DNA of 64,000 nucleotides from Klebsiella variicola. Lineage in GTDB: Bacteria; Pseudomonadota; Gammaproteobacteria; Enterobacterales; Enterobacteriaceae. The DNA lies in assembly GCF_000828055.2 (NCBI RefSeq), contig NZ_CP010523.2, positions 744,001-808,000 of the forward strand. The letters are read 5' to 3'. The translations under genes were made by a program, and so were the position numbers. This document shows, piece after piece, positions 21,808 through 33,247 of the stretch. A model generated the notes under the pieces. The model was not told where the DNA came from. It worked only from the letters and a program-made list of their open reading frames with translations, and did no database searches. The stretch's first letter is position 1, and each line of letters opens with the position of its first letter.

Positions 21808-23946
21808 ATGAAATCCATGCACATTGCCGCCAGCTGCGAGCTGGTCACCCGCTTGTCCACCCACCGTCGCGTTGTGGCGCTGGACAGTACCGATTTTACC
21901 GATGTGGCGGCAGTCGTCATCACCGCGGCGGACAGTCGCAGCGGCATCCTTGCTCTCCTCAGACGCAGCGGATTTAATCTGCCGGTCTACCTGCTGAGTG
22001 AGACGGCGGTCGAGAGGCCAGAGGGGGTGCAGGCGGTGATCGCCGGTAAAGATCAGGAGTGGCTGGAGCTGGAGGCGGCGGCCTGTGATTATGAAGCGCG
22101 TCTGCTGCCGCCGTTTTTCAATACGCTGACCCAGTACGTCGAGATGGATAACAGCACTTTTGCCTGTCCGGGGCATCAGCACGGGGCGTTTTTCAAAAAG
22201 CACCCTGCAGGCCGTCAGTTCTATGACTTTTTTGGCGAAAATGTCTTTCGCGCCGACATGTGCAACGCCGACGTGAAATTAGGCGATCTGCTGATCCACG
22301 AAGGGTCGGCCAAGCACGCGCAGAAGTTCGCTGCGAAAGTGTTCAATGCGGATAAAACCTACTTCGTCCTCAACGGCACCTCGGCGGCCAACAAAGTCGT
22401 GACCAATGCGCTGTTGACCCGCGGCGATCTGGTGCTGTTCGATCGTAACAACCACAAGTCAAACCATCACGGGGCGCTGATTCAGGCGGGGGCGACGCCG
22501 GTCTATCTTGAAGCCGCGCGCAATCCGTTCGGTTTTATCGGCGGCATTGACGAGCGCTGCTTTGATGAGCATTACCTGCGGGATCTCATCCGCGAAGCGG
22601 CGCCTGAGAAAGCCAATGCCTCCCGCCCGTTTCGTCTGGCGGTGATCCAGCTGGGGACCTACGACGGCACGGTCTATAACGCCCGCCAGGTGGTGGATAA
22701 AATAGGCCACCTCTGCGATTACATCCTGTTCGACTCGGCGTGGGTGGGCTATGAGCAATTTATCCCGATGATGGCCGACTGCTCGCCGCTGCTGCTGGAG
22801 CTGACCCCGGACGATCCGGGTATTTTTGTCACCCAGTCCGTGCACAAGCAGCAGGCCGGCTTCTCACAGACGTCGCAGATCCATAAAAAGGATAACCATC
22901 TGCGCGGCCAGGCGCGTTTCTGTCCGCACAAGCGGCTGAATAACGCCTTTATGCTGCATGCCTCCACCAGCCCGTTCTATCCGCTGTTTGCCGCGCTGGA
23001 CGTCAACGCCAAAATTCATGAAGGTGAGAGCGGCCGCCGCCTGTGGGCCGAGTGTGTGGCGCTGGGCATTGAGGCGCGGAAAGCGATCATCGCTAACTGC
23101 AAGATGATCCAGCCCTTTATTCCGCCAGTGGTGGCGGGGCGTCCATGGCAGGATCACCCGACCGAGGCGATCGCCCGGGAGCGCCGCTTCTTCAGCTTCG
23201 AACCCGACGCGCGCTGGCATGGTTTTGAGGGCTATGCGGACGACCAGTATTTTGTCGACCCGTGCAAGCTGCTGCTGACCACCCCGGGCATTGACGCTGA
23301 AAGCGGGGAGTACAGTGAGTTCGGCATCCCGGCGACCATTCTGGCGCATTATCTGCGTGAAAACGGCATCGTGCCGGAGAAGTGCGATCTCAACTCGATT
23401 CTGTTCCTGCTGACGCCGGCGGAGAGCGCCGAAAAAATGGCGCAGCTGGTGGCGATGCTGGGACAGTTCGAACAGCATATTGAATCGGATACGCCGCTGG
23501 CCGACGTGCTGCCGACCATCTACAACAAGTATCCGGTGCGCTATCGCGATTACACCCTCCGCGAGCTGTGCCAGGAGATGCACGATCTGTACGTCAGCTT
23601 TGATGTGAAGAGCCTGCAAAAGGAGATGTTCCGTAAACGGAGCTTCCCGCGCGTGGTGATGAATCCGCAGGATGCTAACCGCGAATTTATCCGCGGCAAC
23701 GTGGAGCTGGTGCGTCTGAGCGAAGCGGAAGGCCGCGTCGCGGCTGAAGGGGCGCTGCCCTATCCGCCGGGGGTATTATGCGTGGTGCCCGGCGAGATCT
23801 GGGGCGGGGCAGTACTGCGCTATTTCCTCGCGCTGGAGGAGGGGGTCAATATGCTGCCGGGCTTCTCACCGGAGCTGCAGGGGGTTTACAGCGAGACGGA
23901 TCCGGACGGCATTAAGCGGCTGTATGGCTACGTGCTGAAGGGATAA
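21808..23946 (+). CDS. speC: Constitutive ornithine decarboxylase
   Basis: The 712-residue cytosolic PLP enzyme converts ornithine to putrescine, the first step of polyamine synthesis. The PLP lysine is in TQSVHKQQAGFSQ, with the family stretches CPGHQHGAFFKKHP and LNGTSAANK present. The ATG at 21808 gives MKSMHIAAS, matching E. coli SpeC (711 residues) along its length, and is preferred over an in-frame TTG at 21751. It works in parallel with speA-speB at 43-46 kb, the arginine route to putrescine. Confidence 0.97.
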   Translation: MKSMHIAASCELVTRLSTHRRVVALDSTDFTDVAAVVITAADSRSGILALLRRSGFNLPVYLLSETAVERPEGVQAVIAGKDQEWLELEAAACDYEARLLPPFFNTLTQYVEMDNSTFACPGHQHGAFFKKHPAGRQFYDFFGENVFRADMCNADVKLGDLLIHEGSAKHAQKFAAKVFNADKTYFVLNGTSAANKVVTNALLTRGDLVLFDRNNHKSNHHGALIQAGATPVYLEAARNPFGFIGGIDERCFDEHYLRDLIREAAPEKANASRPFRLAVIQLGTYDGTVYNARQVVDKIGHLCDYILFDSAWVGYEQFIPMMADCSPLLLELTPDDPGIFVTQSVHKQQAGFSQTSQIHKKDNHLRGQARFCPHKRLNNAFMLHASTSPFYPLFAALDVNAKIHEGESGRRLWAECVALGIEARKAIIANCKMIQPFIPPVVAGRPWQDHPTEAIARERRFFSFEPDARWHGFEGYADDQYFVDPCKLLLTTPGIDAESGEYSEFGIPATILAHYLRENGIVPEKCDLNSILFLLTPAESAEKMAQLVAMLGQFEQHIESDTPLADVLPTIYNKYPVRYRDYTLRELCQEMHDLYVSFDVKSLQKEMFRKRSFPRVVMNPQDANREFIRGNVELVRLSEAEGRVAAEGALPYPPGVLCVVPGEIWGGAVLRYFLALEEGVNMLPGFSPELQGVYSETDPDGIKRLYGYVLKG

Positions 23947-23950
23947 AAAA

Positions 23951-23975
23951 ACGCCCCGCTGAACAGGCGGGGCGT
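23951..23975. terminator. Bidirectional terminator between speC and nupG
   Basis: ACGCCCCGC and GCGGGGCGT form a perfect 9-bp stem, flanked by an A-run on the left and a T-run on the right, between two convergent genes. Confidence 0.85.
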
Positions 23976-23989
23976 TTTGCTTTTGACGA

Positions 23990-25243
23990 TCACGCGCTCT
24001 GCTGGGCGGCGGTCGGTTGTCTGACGTGTTTGTATTTGAACAGCGCCACGAAGGCAAAGGCCAGCACCAGCGAATAACCGGCGAAAATCAGCCACACGCT
24101 TTGCCAGTCAGTGATCCCCTCGACGGTAAAGTGCTCAACCACTTTGCCGCTCACCATCCCGCCAAGAATACAGCCGAAGCCGTTGGTCATCATCAGGAAC
24201 ATTCCCTGGGCGCTGGCGCGGATTTCCGGACGAACCTCTTTCTCAACGAACACCGAACCGGAGATGTTGAAGAAGTCGAAGGCGCAGCCGTAGACGATCA
24301 TCGACAGCACCAGTAGTACAGTGCCGAACGGTGTCGGGTCGCCAAAGGCGAACAGGCCGAAGCGCAGCATCCACGCCACGATACTAATCAGCATCACGTT
24401 CTTAATGCCGTAGCGGCTAAGGAAGAACGGGATGGTCAGGATAAACAGCGTTTCGGAGATCTGCGAAATCGACATCAGCACTGACGCGTGCTCGACGATA
24501 AAGCTGCCGGCAAACAGCGGATCTTTATCGAAGCTATGCAGGAAGGTGTTGCCGAACATATTGGTGATTTGCAGTTCGGCACCGAGCATCATCGAGAAGA
24601 TAAAGAAGATAGCCATGCGCTTGTTTTTAAACAGCGCAAAGGCGTTAAGCCCCAGCATCTCCGTCCAGCTTTGATTGCGCTGGGCGTTGGCGACCGGAAT
24701 ATGCGGCAGCGTCAGGGTGAACAGCGCCAGCAAGACCGACAGCGTCGCGCCAATGTACAACTGCATATGGCTCAGTTCGAAGCCCGAGAAGCTGACGCCC
24801 CACATGGCGAGGATAAAGCCGATGGTGCCCCAGATACGAATTGGCGGGAAATCGGTGACGATATCCAGCCCCGCCGACTGCAGGCGATAGTAAGAGATGG
24901 TGTTAATCAGCCCCAGCGTCGGCATATAGGCCAGCGAGTTGAGGAGGATCACAAGGAACATCTCGCCCGGCGTGGTGACCTGCGCCGCCAGATACAGCGT
25001 TAACGCGCCGACCAGGTGGCAGATGGCGTATACCCATTTGGCGCTGATCCATTTATCGGCGACGATGCCGAGCAGCGTTGGCATCAGGACGGCGGCGATG
25101 CCGAGCGAGCTATACACTGCGCCGATTGCCGCGCCGTCAAACTTCAGCGTGACAAACATGTACGAGCCGAGCGTGGTCAGCCAGCTCCCCCAAAGGCAGA
25201 ACTGCAGGAACGACAGTATTTTTAGCTGCAGCTTAAGATTCAT
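23990..25243 (-). CDS. nupG: Nucleoside permease NupG
   Basis: The 417-residue protein has twelve predicted membrane segments and belongs to the nucleoside:H+ symporter family of the major facilitator superfamily. It imports purine and pyrimidine nucleosides across the inner membrane. The start MNLKLQLKILSFLQFCLWGSWL matches E. coli NupG, and length agrees (418 in E. coli). It is monocistronic, with a convergent speC. A DeoR-type inverted repeat upstream agrees with known control by DeoR, CytR and CRP in E. coli. Confidence 0.96.
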   Translation of the reverse strand: MNLKLQLKILSFLQFCLWGSWLTTLGSYMFVTLKFDGAAIGAVYSSLGIAAVLMPTLLGIVADKWISAKWVYAICHLVGALTLYLAAQVTTPGEMFLVILLNSLAYMPTLGLINTISYYRLQSAGLDIVTDFPPIRIWGTIGFILAMWGVSFSGFELSHMQLYIGATLSVLLALFTLTLPHIPVANAQRNQSWTEMLGLNAFALFKNKRMAIFFIFSMMLGAELQITNMFGNTFLHSFDKDPLFAGSFIVEHASVLMSISQISETLFILTIPFFLSRYGIKNVMLISIVAWMLRFGLFAFGDPTPFGTVLLVLSMIVYGCAFDFFNISGSVFVEKEVRPEIRASAQGMFLMMTNGFGCILGGMVSGKVVEHFTVEGITDWQSVWLIFAGYSLVLAFAFVALFKYKHVRQPTAAQQSA

Positions 25244-25273
25244 GTATTTATCCTCACGAATGTGGGCTTGTTA

Positions 25274-25289
25274 TGTTTATTAAATAACA
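25274..25289 (-). promoter_or_regulatory. DeoR-like operator upstream of nupG
   Basis: TGTTTATTAAATAACA is a 16-bp imperfect palindrome with the TGTT...AACA ends of the DeoR site (consensus TGTTAGAATTCTAACA), 31 bp upstream of the nupG start. Confidence 0.45.
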
Positions 25290-25396
25290 TAACTACCGTT
25301 ATTTTGATGCGATTCTATCATTCAGGGGTGAGAAGCTTCTGTTAACTGCCGCAGAAAATCGAAAAGATATTACGAAGTATGTCCTATAAAAAAGAG

Positions 25397-25420
25397 AGGC
25401 CCAGTGCGATGTCCGGGCCT
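25397..25420 (-). terminator. mltC terminator
   Basis: AGGCCC and GGGCCT pair across a 12-base loop, followed on the minus strand by CTCTTTTTT, 15 bp after the mltC stop. Confidence 0.65.
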
Positions 25421-25434
25421 GTAAGAGAGGGGCG

Positions 25435-26517
25435 TTATTTGCGGCGATAGCTTTTCTGCGCAGTGTTAACTTTATACAGATACCGGCGCGATTCGGCCGA
25501 CGGATGGCGGGTGGTGAGCGTCTGGTAGACGTCGCCTGGCGCCATGCTGTTAATGATGTTCGCCGCCTGGACTTTATCGCTGGAGAAGACGCGCAGTACG
25601 CTGCCGGCGCCGCCGTTATAGGCGGTGATCACCGCGTAGCGACGCGAGGTGGGGTTATCGATGCCGGCGAGATAAACATTGTTCAGCATCGCCAGATAAG
25701 CGGTGCCGGTATCGATGTTATTCGCCGGGTCAAACAGATAGCTGCGGCTCGGCAGGCCGGATTTGCCCTGCGAACGGAAGACGTCTTTCCCCGCGCTGTG
25801 CTGGACGACCTGCATCAGCCCCATGGCATCCGCGTGGCTCACCGCATAGGGGTTAAACGATGATTCTGTTTGCATAATCGCAAGGATCAGCGACTCATCA
25901 ACGCCGTATTTACGCGAGGCCTGGCGCACCATGCCGAGGTATTTATGCGCACGTTTGTCGAGGTGGTTTGGTACCAGGTTAATGGTGATGCTGTAGATCA
26001 CGCGCAGGCCATTGTTGCGGCTCTTGAGGCGGGTTTGCAGCAAATAATCGGCGTAGCGCGCGGCGCGCCACTCCCAGCGAATCGACGCGCCGGTGTTATC
26101 CACCACCTGACCATAGAGGAACGGCTCTTTGGAGATCTGAATATCATCGACGTCGGAATAGAGGTCAATGGAGTTGGGGTCATCGCCCATCAGCAGCGTT
26201 TTGATGATCGCCTGGCGCAGTCGTCCGCGCGGATCGGTGCCCGCGATGGTCTCTACGGTGATCGTCCCGGCATCAAAGTTGATGTGGCTGCGGGTTTGAT
26301 ATTGATCGGTATATTTAACGTAGTCCTTCGGCCCGGCGAGCAGGACTTCGTTATACCCCCAAATGTTCTCGATGTTATGGGCAAACTGGCCCATCAGGAT
26401 ATCGAATCCGTTCGTGTCCTTGACCCAGGCCTCGTTGTATTCGGTGCCTTTTTTATTGGAGCTGGAACACGAAACGAGCAACGGCGCAATCAGCGCGAGC
26501 GCTAAGTATTTTTTCAT
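25435..26517 (-). CDS. mltC: Membrane-bound lytic murein transglycosylase C
   Basis: The 360-residue outer-membrane lipoprotein cleaves peptidoglycan to 1,6-anhydromuropeptides. The signal peptide [17 protein letters not shown] ends in a lipobox (LVSC). The N-terminal DUF3393 domain is followed by a goose-lysozyme/SLT domain with the catalytic Glu in [11 protein letters not shown] and the GLMQV and AYNGG motifs. An ATG one codon upstream at 26520 is also possible. It follows yggX and mutY on the same strand, the conserved mutY-yggX-mltC operon. Confidence 0.96.
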   Translation of the reverse strand: MKKYLALALIAPLLVSCSSSNKKGTEYNEAWVKDTNGFDILMGQFAHNIENIWGYNEVLLAGPKDYVKYTDQYQTRSHINFDAGTITVETIAGTDPRGRLRQAIIKTLLMGDDPNSIDLYSDVDDIQISKEPFLYGQVVDNTGASIRWEWRAARYADYLLQTRLKSRNNGLRVIYSITINLVPNHLDKRAHKYLGMVRQASRKYGVDESLILAIMQTESSFNPYAVSHADAMGLMQVVQHSAGKDVFRSQGKSGLPSRSYLFDPANNIDTGTAYLAMLNNVYLAGIDNPTSRRYAVITAYNGGAGSVLRVFSSDKVQAANIINSMAPGDVYQTLTTRHPSAESRRYLYKVNTAQKSYRRK

Positions 26518-26565
26518 CATTCCGGGCGTGCGTGTTGTGTTTGTTTTTAAAAGGCCGCAGGGCCC

Positions 26566-27928
<1,363 letters not shown>

Positions 27929-28064
27929 AGCTATGGCTCCGGGATCGCGATTACAGGGTGGCAGATTGCAGCACAAGGGCGAGTGGCTGTAAACCCTTGC
28001 ATCCGCCGGGTAACTTTGGATAATGCCCGTTTTCCGAACACTTTCACTAGCAGACTTAACTTTT

Positions 28065-28784
28065 ATGAAAAACGACGTCATTTCTCCGGAATTCGATGAA
28101 AACGGTCGCCCGCTGCGCCGTATTCGTAGCTTCGTCCGTCGCCAGGGGCGCCTGACGAAAGGGCAGCAGCATGCGCTGGATAACATTTGGCCGGTGATGG
28201 GCGTTGAATTCAACGATGCGCCACTCGATTTCGCTGCCCTGTTTGGCCGCGACGCGCCGGTCACACTAGAAATTGGTTTCGGCATGGGGGCTTCGCTGGT
28301 GGCGATGGCGAAAGCCAAACCGGAACAGAATTTCCTCGGCATTGAAGTGCACTCCCCTGGCGTTGGCGCCTGTCTGGCTTCTGCTGAAGAAGAAGGTGTG
28401 CAAAATCTGCGCGTGATGTGTCACGATGCGGTGGAAGTGCTGCATACCATGATCCCGGATAACTCACTGAATATGGTGCAGCTGTTTTTCCCTGACCCGT
28501 GGCATAAAGCGCGTCATAATAAACGTCGTATCGTGCAGCCGCCTTTCGCTGAGCTGGTCAAAAGCAAACTGAAACTCGGCGGCGTCTTCCATATGGCGAC
28601 CGACTGGGAAGCCTATGCCGTGCATATGCTGGAAGTGATGTCCTCGCTGGAAGGCTATCGTAACCAGTCGGCAAGCAACGATTACGTACCGCGCCCGGAA
28701 TCGCGCCCGGTAACCAAATTTGAACAGCGTGGCCATCGTCTCGGCCACGGCGTATGGGACTTAATGTTCGAGAGGGTGAAATAA
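28065..28784 (+). CDS. trmB: tRNA (guanine-46-N7)-methyltransferase
   Basis: The 239-residue SAM-dependent enzyme makes m7G46 in the tRNA variable loop. The SAM-binding motif is EIGFGMG near residue 70, followed by [13 protein letters not shown] and the family signature [15 protein letters not shown]. The ATG at 28065 matches the E. coli start ([22 protein letters not shown] region), while the frame is open 14 codons further upstream. It overlaps yggL by one base (TAATG), so the two are co-translated. Confidence 0.96.
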   Translation: MKNDVISPEFDENGRPLRRIRSFVRRQGRLTKGQQHALDNIWPVMGVEFNDAPLDFAALFGRDAPVTLEIGFGMGASLVAMAKAKPEQNFLGIEVHSPGVGACLASAEEEGVQNLRVMCHDAVEVLHTMIPDNSLNMVQLFFPDPWHKARHNKRRIVQPPFAELVKSKLKLGGVFHMATDWEAYAVHMLEVMSSLEGYRNQSASNDYVPRPESRPVTKFEQRGHRLGHGVWDLMFERVK

Positions 28785-29110
28785 TGGCCAAGAATCGTAG
28801 CCGTCGTCTGCGTAAAAAAATGCATATCGATGAGTTTCAGGAGTTAGGCTTCTCCGTCGCCTGGCGTTTCCCGGAAGGGACCACCGAAGAGCAGATCGAC
28901 CAGACGGTCAACGATCTGATCGAAGAGGTGATTGAGCCGAACAAGCTGGCCTTCGATGGCAGCGGCTATCTCTCCTGGGAAGGGCTCATCTGCATGCAGG
29001 AGATCGGTAAGTGCACCGAAGAGCATCAGGCCATCGTACGCCAATGGCTGGAAGCGCGTAAGTTAGAGGATGTGCGCACCAGCGAACTTTTTGACGTCTG
29101 GTGGGACTAA
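28784..29110 (+). CDS. yggL: DUF469 protein YggL
   Basis: The 108-residue acidic protein has a basic start [23 protein letters not shown] and the conserved DUF469 ending ELFDVWWD. The family is associated with ribosomes in published E. coli work, but its role remains poorly defined. The start codon shares one base with the trmB stop. A terminator follows 9 bp after its own stop codon. Confidence 0.93.
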   Translation: MAKNRSRRLRKKMHIDEFQELGFSVAWRFPEGTTEEQIDQTVNDLIEEVIEPNKLAFDGSGYLSWEGLICMQEIGKCTEEHQAIVRQWLEARKLEDVRTSELFDVWWD

Positions 29111-29119
29111 GTTTGACAA

Positions 29120-29144
29120 GGGTCGGCAACTGCCGGCCCGTTTT
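29120..29144 (+). terminator. trmB-yggL terminator
   Basis: GGGTCGGC and GCCGGCCC pair (one G-T) around AACT, followed by GTTTT. Confidence 0.65.
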
Positions 29145-29160
29145 GTCTTAAGGGAGTTTT

Positions 29161-29880
29161 ATGATGCGTAAAACGCTGCTGGCGGTGGCGCTCTCCGTCA
29201 CCGCTTTGTCTGCCCATGCGGACTACCAGTGTAGCGTCACGCCGCGTGACGATGTGATCCTCAGCCCGCAGCAGGTGCAGGTGAAAGGGGAAAACGGCAA
29301 TCTGGTGATAAAGCCGGACGGCAACCTGACCTTTAACGGTAAAGCCTATACTCTCAGCGCCGCCCAGCGCGAGCAGGCGCAGGACTATCAGGCCAGTCTG
29401 CGCAGCAGCCTGCCGTGGATTGACGAAGGCGCGCGCTCGCGAGTCGAAAAAGGCCGCAAGGCGCTGGATAAAATCATTACCGAACAGGTTGGCGCCAACA
29501 GCAGCATGCATGGTCGCCTGACCAAGCTGGATGCGCAGCTGAAAGAACAGATGAACCGCATCATTGAGCGCCGCAGCGATGGCCTGACCTTCCACTATAA
29601 AGCTATCGACCAGGTACGTGCCGATGGTCAGCAGCTGGTGAATCAGGCGATGGGCGGCATTCTGCAGGACAGTATTAACGAGATGGGAGCGAAAGCAGTG
29701 CTCAAAGGCGGCGGCAACCCGCTGCAGGGCATTCTCGGCAGCCTCGGCGGCCTGCAAACGGCGATTCAGGATGAATGGAAAAACCAGGAGGCCGATTTCC
29801 AGCAGTTTGGTAAGGACGTCTGCAGCCGGGTGGTCTCGCTGGAGGATAGCAGGAAATCGCTGGTTGGCTCGCTGAAATAA
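29161..29880 (+). CDS. yggN: DUF2884 periplasmic protein YggN
   Basis: The 239-residue product has a cleavable signal peptide (MMRKTLLAVALSVTALSAHA, cut before DYQCS). The mature domain is mostly helical and polar, with two Cys that could form a disulfide. Function is unknown. An AAGGGAG ribosome-binding site precedes the ATG. It is convergent with hemW. Confidence 0.92.
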   Translation: MMRKTLLAVALSVTALSAHADYQCSVTPRDDVILSPQQVQVKGENGNLVIKPDGNLTFNGKAYTLSAAQREQAQDYQASLRSSLPWIDEGARSRVEKGRKALDKIITEQVGANSSMHGRLTKLDAQLKEQMNRIIERRSDGLTFHYKAIDQVRADGQQLVNQAMGGILQDSINEMGAKAVLKGGGNPLQGILGSLGGLQTAIQDEWKNQEADFQQFGKDVCSRVVSLEDSRKSLVGSLK

Positions 29881-29886
29881 TGACAT

Positions 29887-29913
29887 GGCGGTCCGCTTTC
29901 CGGCAGGACCGCC
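29887..29913. terminator. Hairpin between convergent yggN and hemW
   Basis: GGCGGTCC and GGACCGCC form a perfect 8-bp stem around an 11-base loop. No clear T-run follows on either strand. Confidence 0.45.
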
Positions 29914-29920
29914 TCTGCGT

Positions 29921-31057
29921 TTACTCGTTCAGAAATAACTCAAGCAGGGAATTCAAAAACAGCTTACCGTGCTCGGTAATCTGCCAGTTCTGCTCGTCTT
30001 CCTGCAGATAGCCCTGGGCTATCGCCGCGTCCAGCTGCGGGCGGATCGCTGCTTCCTCAAGACCGGTATAGCGGCTAAATTCTGCGCGCGGCGCGGCCTC
30101 CAGCAGGCGGAAACGGTTCATAAAGAACTCGAACGGTTTATCCGCCTCTTCCACATCATGCTGACGCTCGAGGTAACGGCCTTCCATATACCCGCGCGGG
30201 TGGCGGGTTTTGGCGGTCCGCAGAATGCGTCCGTCAGGGAAGGTTATCTTACCGTGCGCGCCGCAGCCGATGCCGAGGTAGTCGCCAAAGCGCCAGTAGT
30301 TGAGATTATGCTGACACTGGAAGCCCGGTTTAGCGTAGGCGGACGTCTCGTACTGCTGATAGCCAGCGGCGCTTAGCAATTGATGTCCCTGCTCGAAAAT
30401 ATCCCATAGCGCGTCGTCATCCGGCAGCACCGGCGGCCGGGAGCCGAACAAGGTGTTCGGCTCAATGGTCAGCTGGTACCACGACAGGTGCGGCGGGTTG
30501 AGGGCAATCGCCTGACGCAGATCGTCCAGCGCCTCCTCCAGCGACTGGTCCGGCAGACCGTGCATCAGGTCGAGATTGAAGCTGCGCAGGCCGAGGCCGC
30601 TGGCGAGACGTGCTGCGCGCTTGGCCTCCTCTGGACCGTGGATCCGCCCCAGGCGCTGCAGCTTCGGTTCGCTAAAGCTTTGTACGCCGATGGAGATACG
30701 GTTCACCCCGGCGCGCTGGTAATCAACGAAGCGATCGGCCTCCACGGTGCCCGGGTTGGCTTCCATGGTGATTTCCGCCCCGGCGGCCAGCGGCAGGCAG
30801 GCGCGGACGCCATCCAGCAGAGTTTGCATGGCCGGGCCGGACAGCAGGCTCGGCGTACCGCCGCCGATAAAAATAGTGCCTATTTCCCGTCCCTGGGCAT
30901 ATTGCGCATCGGCCTGCAGGTCGTTTAGCAGATGCTGGACGTAATCGTCATGCGGCACCTCGCCTTTCAGCGCATGCGAATTAAAGTCGCAGTACGGGCA
31001 TTTCTGCACGCACCAGGGAATATGAATATAGAGACTCAGCGGCGGCAAATTAGCCAT
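29921..31057 (-). CDS. hemW: Radical SAM heme chaperone HemW
   Basis: The 378-residue protein has the radical-SAM cluster motif C16-x3-C20-x2-C23 ([16 protein letters not shown]), the glycine-rich [11 protein letters not shown] and the C-terminal HemN-type domain. It was formerly annotated as a coproporphyrinogen oxidase; HemW binds heme and is now viewed as a heme-insertion chaperone. It overlaps the end of rdgB by 8 bp in the yggS-yggT-yggU-rdgB-hemW run. Confidence 0.95.
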   Translation of the reverse strand: MANLPPLSLYIHIPWCVQKCPYCDFNSHALKGEVPHDDYVQHLLNDLQADAQYAQGREIGTIFIGGGTPSLLSGPAMQTLLDGVRACLPLAAGAEITMEANPGTVEADRFVDYQRAGVNRISIGVQSFSEPKLQRLGRIHGPEEAKRAARLASGLGLRSFNLDLMHGLPDQSLEEALDDLRQAIALNPPHLSWYQLTIEPNTLFGSRPPVLPDDDALWDIFEQGHQLLSAAGYQQYETSAYAKPGFQCQHNLNYWRFGDYLGIGCGAHGKITFPDGRILRTAKTRHPRGYMEGRYLERQHDVEEADKPFEFFMNRFRLLEAAPRAEFSRYTGLEEAAIRPQLDAAIAQGYLQEDEQNWQITEHGKLFLNSLLELFLNE

Positions 31058-31643
31058 TACGTAATGCTTCCAGTAACAGTTTTAGCGCTTGCCCACGATG
31101 GGAAATCGCACTCTTTTCTTCACGGCTCAGTTCGGCCGCGGTTTTCCCTTCGGACGGGACGAAGAAGATCGGGTCGTAGCCGAAGCCACCTGTACCAGCG
31201 GCTTGTCGGGTGATTACCCCAGGCCAGCTGCCGTGGCACACCAGCGGCGTGGGATCTTCGGCATGGCGCAGATAGACCAGCACACAGTGGAACTGCGCCT
31301 GACGCTGGTCGTCCGGCACGTCCTTTAACGCGTCGAGCAGCTTTTCAAGATTCTGCTGGTCGGTGGCGTCGACGCCGGAATAGCGGGCGGAGTAAATACC
31401 CGGTGCGCCGCCAAGCGCATCGACGGCCAGACCGGAATCGTCAGCGATGGCCGGCAGGCCGGTGATCTGCGCCGCATGACGCGCTTTCAGAATCGCGTTT
31501 TCAATAAAGGTCAGGCCGGTCTCTTCCGCAGAGTCCACGCCCAGCTCGGTCTGAGCGACGATATCGAGACCAAAATCTTCCAGCAGCGAGGCCAGTTCGC
31601 GCACTTTACCGGCGTTGCCGGTCGCGAGGACGACTTTTTGCAT
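31050..31643 (-). CDS. rdgB: dITP/XTP pyrophosphatase RdgB
   Basis: The 197-residue house-cleaning enzyme hydrolyses non-canonical purine triphosphates (dITP, XTP) to keep them out of DNA. The Ham1 family motifs are visible: the start [35 protein letters not shown] and GFGYDPIFF near the C-terminus. It starts 12 bp after yggU and overlaps hemW, so it belongs to the same operon. Confidence 0.96.
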   Translation of the reverse strand: MQKVVLATGNAGKVRELASLLEDFGLDIVAQTELGVDSAEETGLTFIENAILKARHAAQITGLPAIADDSGLAVDALGGAPGIYSARYSGVDATDQQNLEKLLDALKDVPDDQRQAQFHCVLVYLRHAEDPTPLVCHGSWPGVITRQAAGTGGFGYDPIFFVPSEGKTAAELSREEKSAISHRGQALKLLLEALRNG

Positions 31644-31655
31644 GATGAATCCTGT

Positions 31656-31946
31656 TTATTCAGTTAGCGCCGCGACCGCAGTCGGGATCTGTTGTGGGGC
31701 GATGATTTTAACTTGCTTATGGCGACCCAGCTCGCCTTTTTCAATCAGTACCTGGCTTTTGGCGACGCGGAACTGTTTGGCGAGAAATTTCACCAGGTGG
31801 GCATTGGCCTGGCCATCAACGGGCGGGGCGGTAATGGCGACTTTGAGCTCGTCGCCATGTACGCCCACGATGCTATCGCGGCTGGCCTTCGGCTGAATGT
31901 ACAGCCTCAGCACCAGCCCGTCAGCACAGCTTTCAACGGCACTCAT
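31656..31946 (-). CDS. yggU: DUF167 protein YggU
   Basis: The 96-residue small protein has the DUF167 signature ([22 protein letters not shown] and [11 protein letters not shown]). Function is unknown. The ATG at 31946 overlaps the yggT stop in ATGA, which fixes the start over an in-frame ATG four codons upstream. Confidence 0.94.
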   Translation of the reverse strand: MSAVESCADGLVLRLYIQPKASRDSIVGVHGDELKVAITAPPVDGQANAHLVKFLAKQFRVAKSQVLIEKGELGRHKQVKIIAPQQIPTAVAALTE

Positions 31947-32509
31947 AGCGCCATCCACAGCCCCGGCAGCAGCACGTTACCGGTGGCCTGCAGCACCTCG
32001 GCGACACCCATATTAATCACGTACAGCAGCAGCACCAGCACCATCGGTGAGAAATCGATACCGCCCATCGACGGCAGCAGGTTGCGGATAGGGCGCAGCA
32101 GCGGGTCCGCCAGCTGCATCAGCACGTACTCCACCGGACTACGGCCCTGGCTGACCCAGCTCATGATCGCCATCAACAGCAGCACCCAGAAGATCAATGA
32201 GCCGATGGTTTTCAGCAGAATAAGCAGGGCGGAGATCCAGATGATCGGCTGGAAGGTGATCACCATAAACAGCACGATCGCTTTGATGACGCAGAGAATA
32301 AATGCCACCAGCAGCGAGGCGCTGTCAATCGGCCCCATCGCCGGGATAATCCGGCGCAGCGGCCCGACAATCGGCTGCGTGGCCTTCACCACAAACTGCG
32401 AAAACGGGTTGTAAAAGTCGCAGCGCGCCCACTGCATCCAGACGCGTAACAACACGACCATCGTGTAAAGCTCAATGACCGTTGAAAGCAGGAAAGTCAA
32501 CGTCTTCAT
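31943..32509 (-). CDS. yggT: YggT family membrane protein
   Basis: The 188-residue protein carries two YggT repeats, each with hydrophobic pairs around [17 protein letters not shown] and [15 protein letters not shown]. It is an integral inner-membrane protein linked to osmotic or potassium tolerance in some reports. It is translationally coupled to yggU and lies 20 bp after yggS. Confidence 0.94.
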   Translation of the reverse strand: MKTLTFLLSTVIELYTMVVLLRVWMQWARCDFYNPFSQFVVKATQPIVGPLRRIIPAMGPIDSASLLVAFILCVIKAIVLFMVITFQPIIWISALLILLKTIGSLIFWVLLLMAIMSWVSQGRSPVEYVLMQLADPLLRPIRNLLPSMGGIDFSPMVLVLLLYVINMGVAEVLQATGNVLLPGLWMAL

Positions 32510-32529
32510 GGCGTTCCTCAGATTCCTTA

Positions 32530-33231
32530 TTATTTGCTGTAGTCGCGCGCACCAAAAATAGCTGTGCCGATGCGCACCATCGTGCTTCCCGCCGCGATTG
32601 CGGCTTCCATATCGTCCGACATTCCCAGAGACAACGTATCGACCGTGGGGTACCGCGTTTTTAATCGCGCAAATGCTACCGCCATTTGCTGGGCGACGGC
32701 AAACTGCCTTACATATTCTGACTCAGGCGCGGGGATGGCCATCAGACCGCGCAGCTCCAGATGAGGTAACTCAGCGATCTCTGCCGCTAATCCATCGAGC
32801 GCTTCCAGCGGGATGCCGGATTTGCTCTGCTCATCGCTAATGTTGATTTGAATCAGCACCTTCAGCGGCGGCAGATGCGCCGGGCGCTGTTCGTTCAGGC
32901 GGGTGGCGATTTTCAGCCGATCGACGGTGTGGCACCAGTCAAAATGCTCTGCCACCAACCGGCTTTTGTTGGACTGCAGGGGGCCAATAAAGTGCCACTG
33001 CAGTCCACTGATGCCGGCCTGCTGGAAATGGTTAATCTTCTCCACGCCCTCCTGGACGTAGTTTTCACCAAATGCCCGCTGGCCTGCCGCGATGGCTTCT
33101 TCGATCGCGCTCGCAGGTTTCGTTTTACTCACTGCAAGCAATGTCACTTCTTCTGGCGCACGCCCGCAACGAGCGGCGGCACCGGAGATTTTGTCCCGGA
33201 CCTGTGCCAGGTTATGCGCAATATCGTTCAT
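32530..33231 (-). CDS. yggS: PLP homeostasis protein YggS (PLPBP)
   Basis: The 233-residue single-domain protein has the alanine-racemase-like barrel fold and binds PLP through K36 in LLAVSKTKP. It regulates cellular vitamin B6 and amino-acid pools rather than catalysing a known reaction. The ATG at 33231 matches the E. coli start (MNDIAHNLAQVRDKI). The frame stays open upstream over the divergent yggR start region, only 16 bp away, so the two promoters must overlap the coding starts. Confidence 0.95.
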   Translation of the reverse strand: MNDIAHNLAQVRDKISGAAARCGRAPEEVTLLAVSKTKPASAIEEAIAAGQRAFGENYVQEGVEKINHFQQAGISGLQWHFIGPLQSNKSRLVAEHFDWCHTVDRLKIATRLNEQRPAHLPPLKVLIQINISDEQSKSGIPLEALDGLAAEIAELPHLELRGLMAIPAPESEYVRQFAVAQQMAVAFARLKTRYPTVDTLSLGMSDDMEAAIAAGSTMVRIGTAIFGARDYSK

Positions 33232-33247
33232 ATTCCGAGGATGAGTT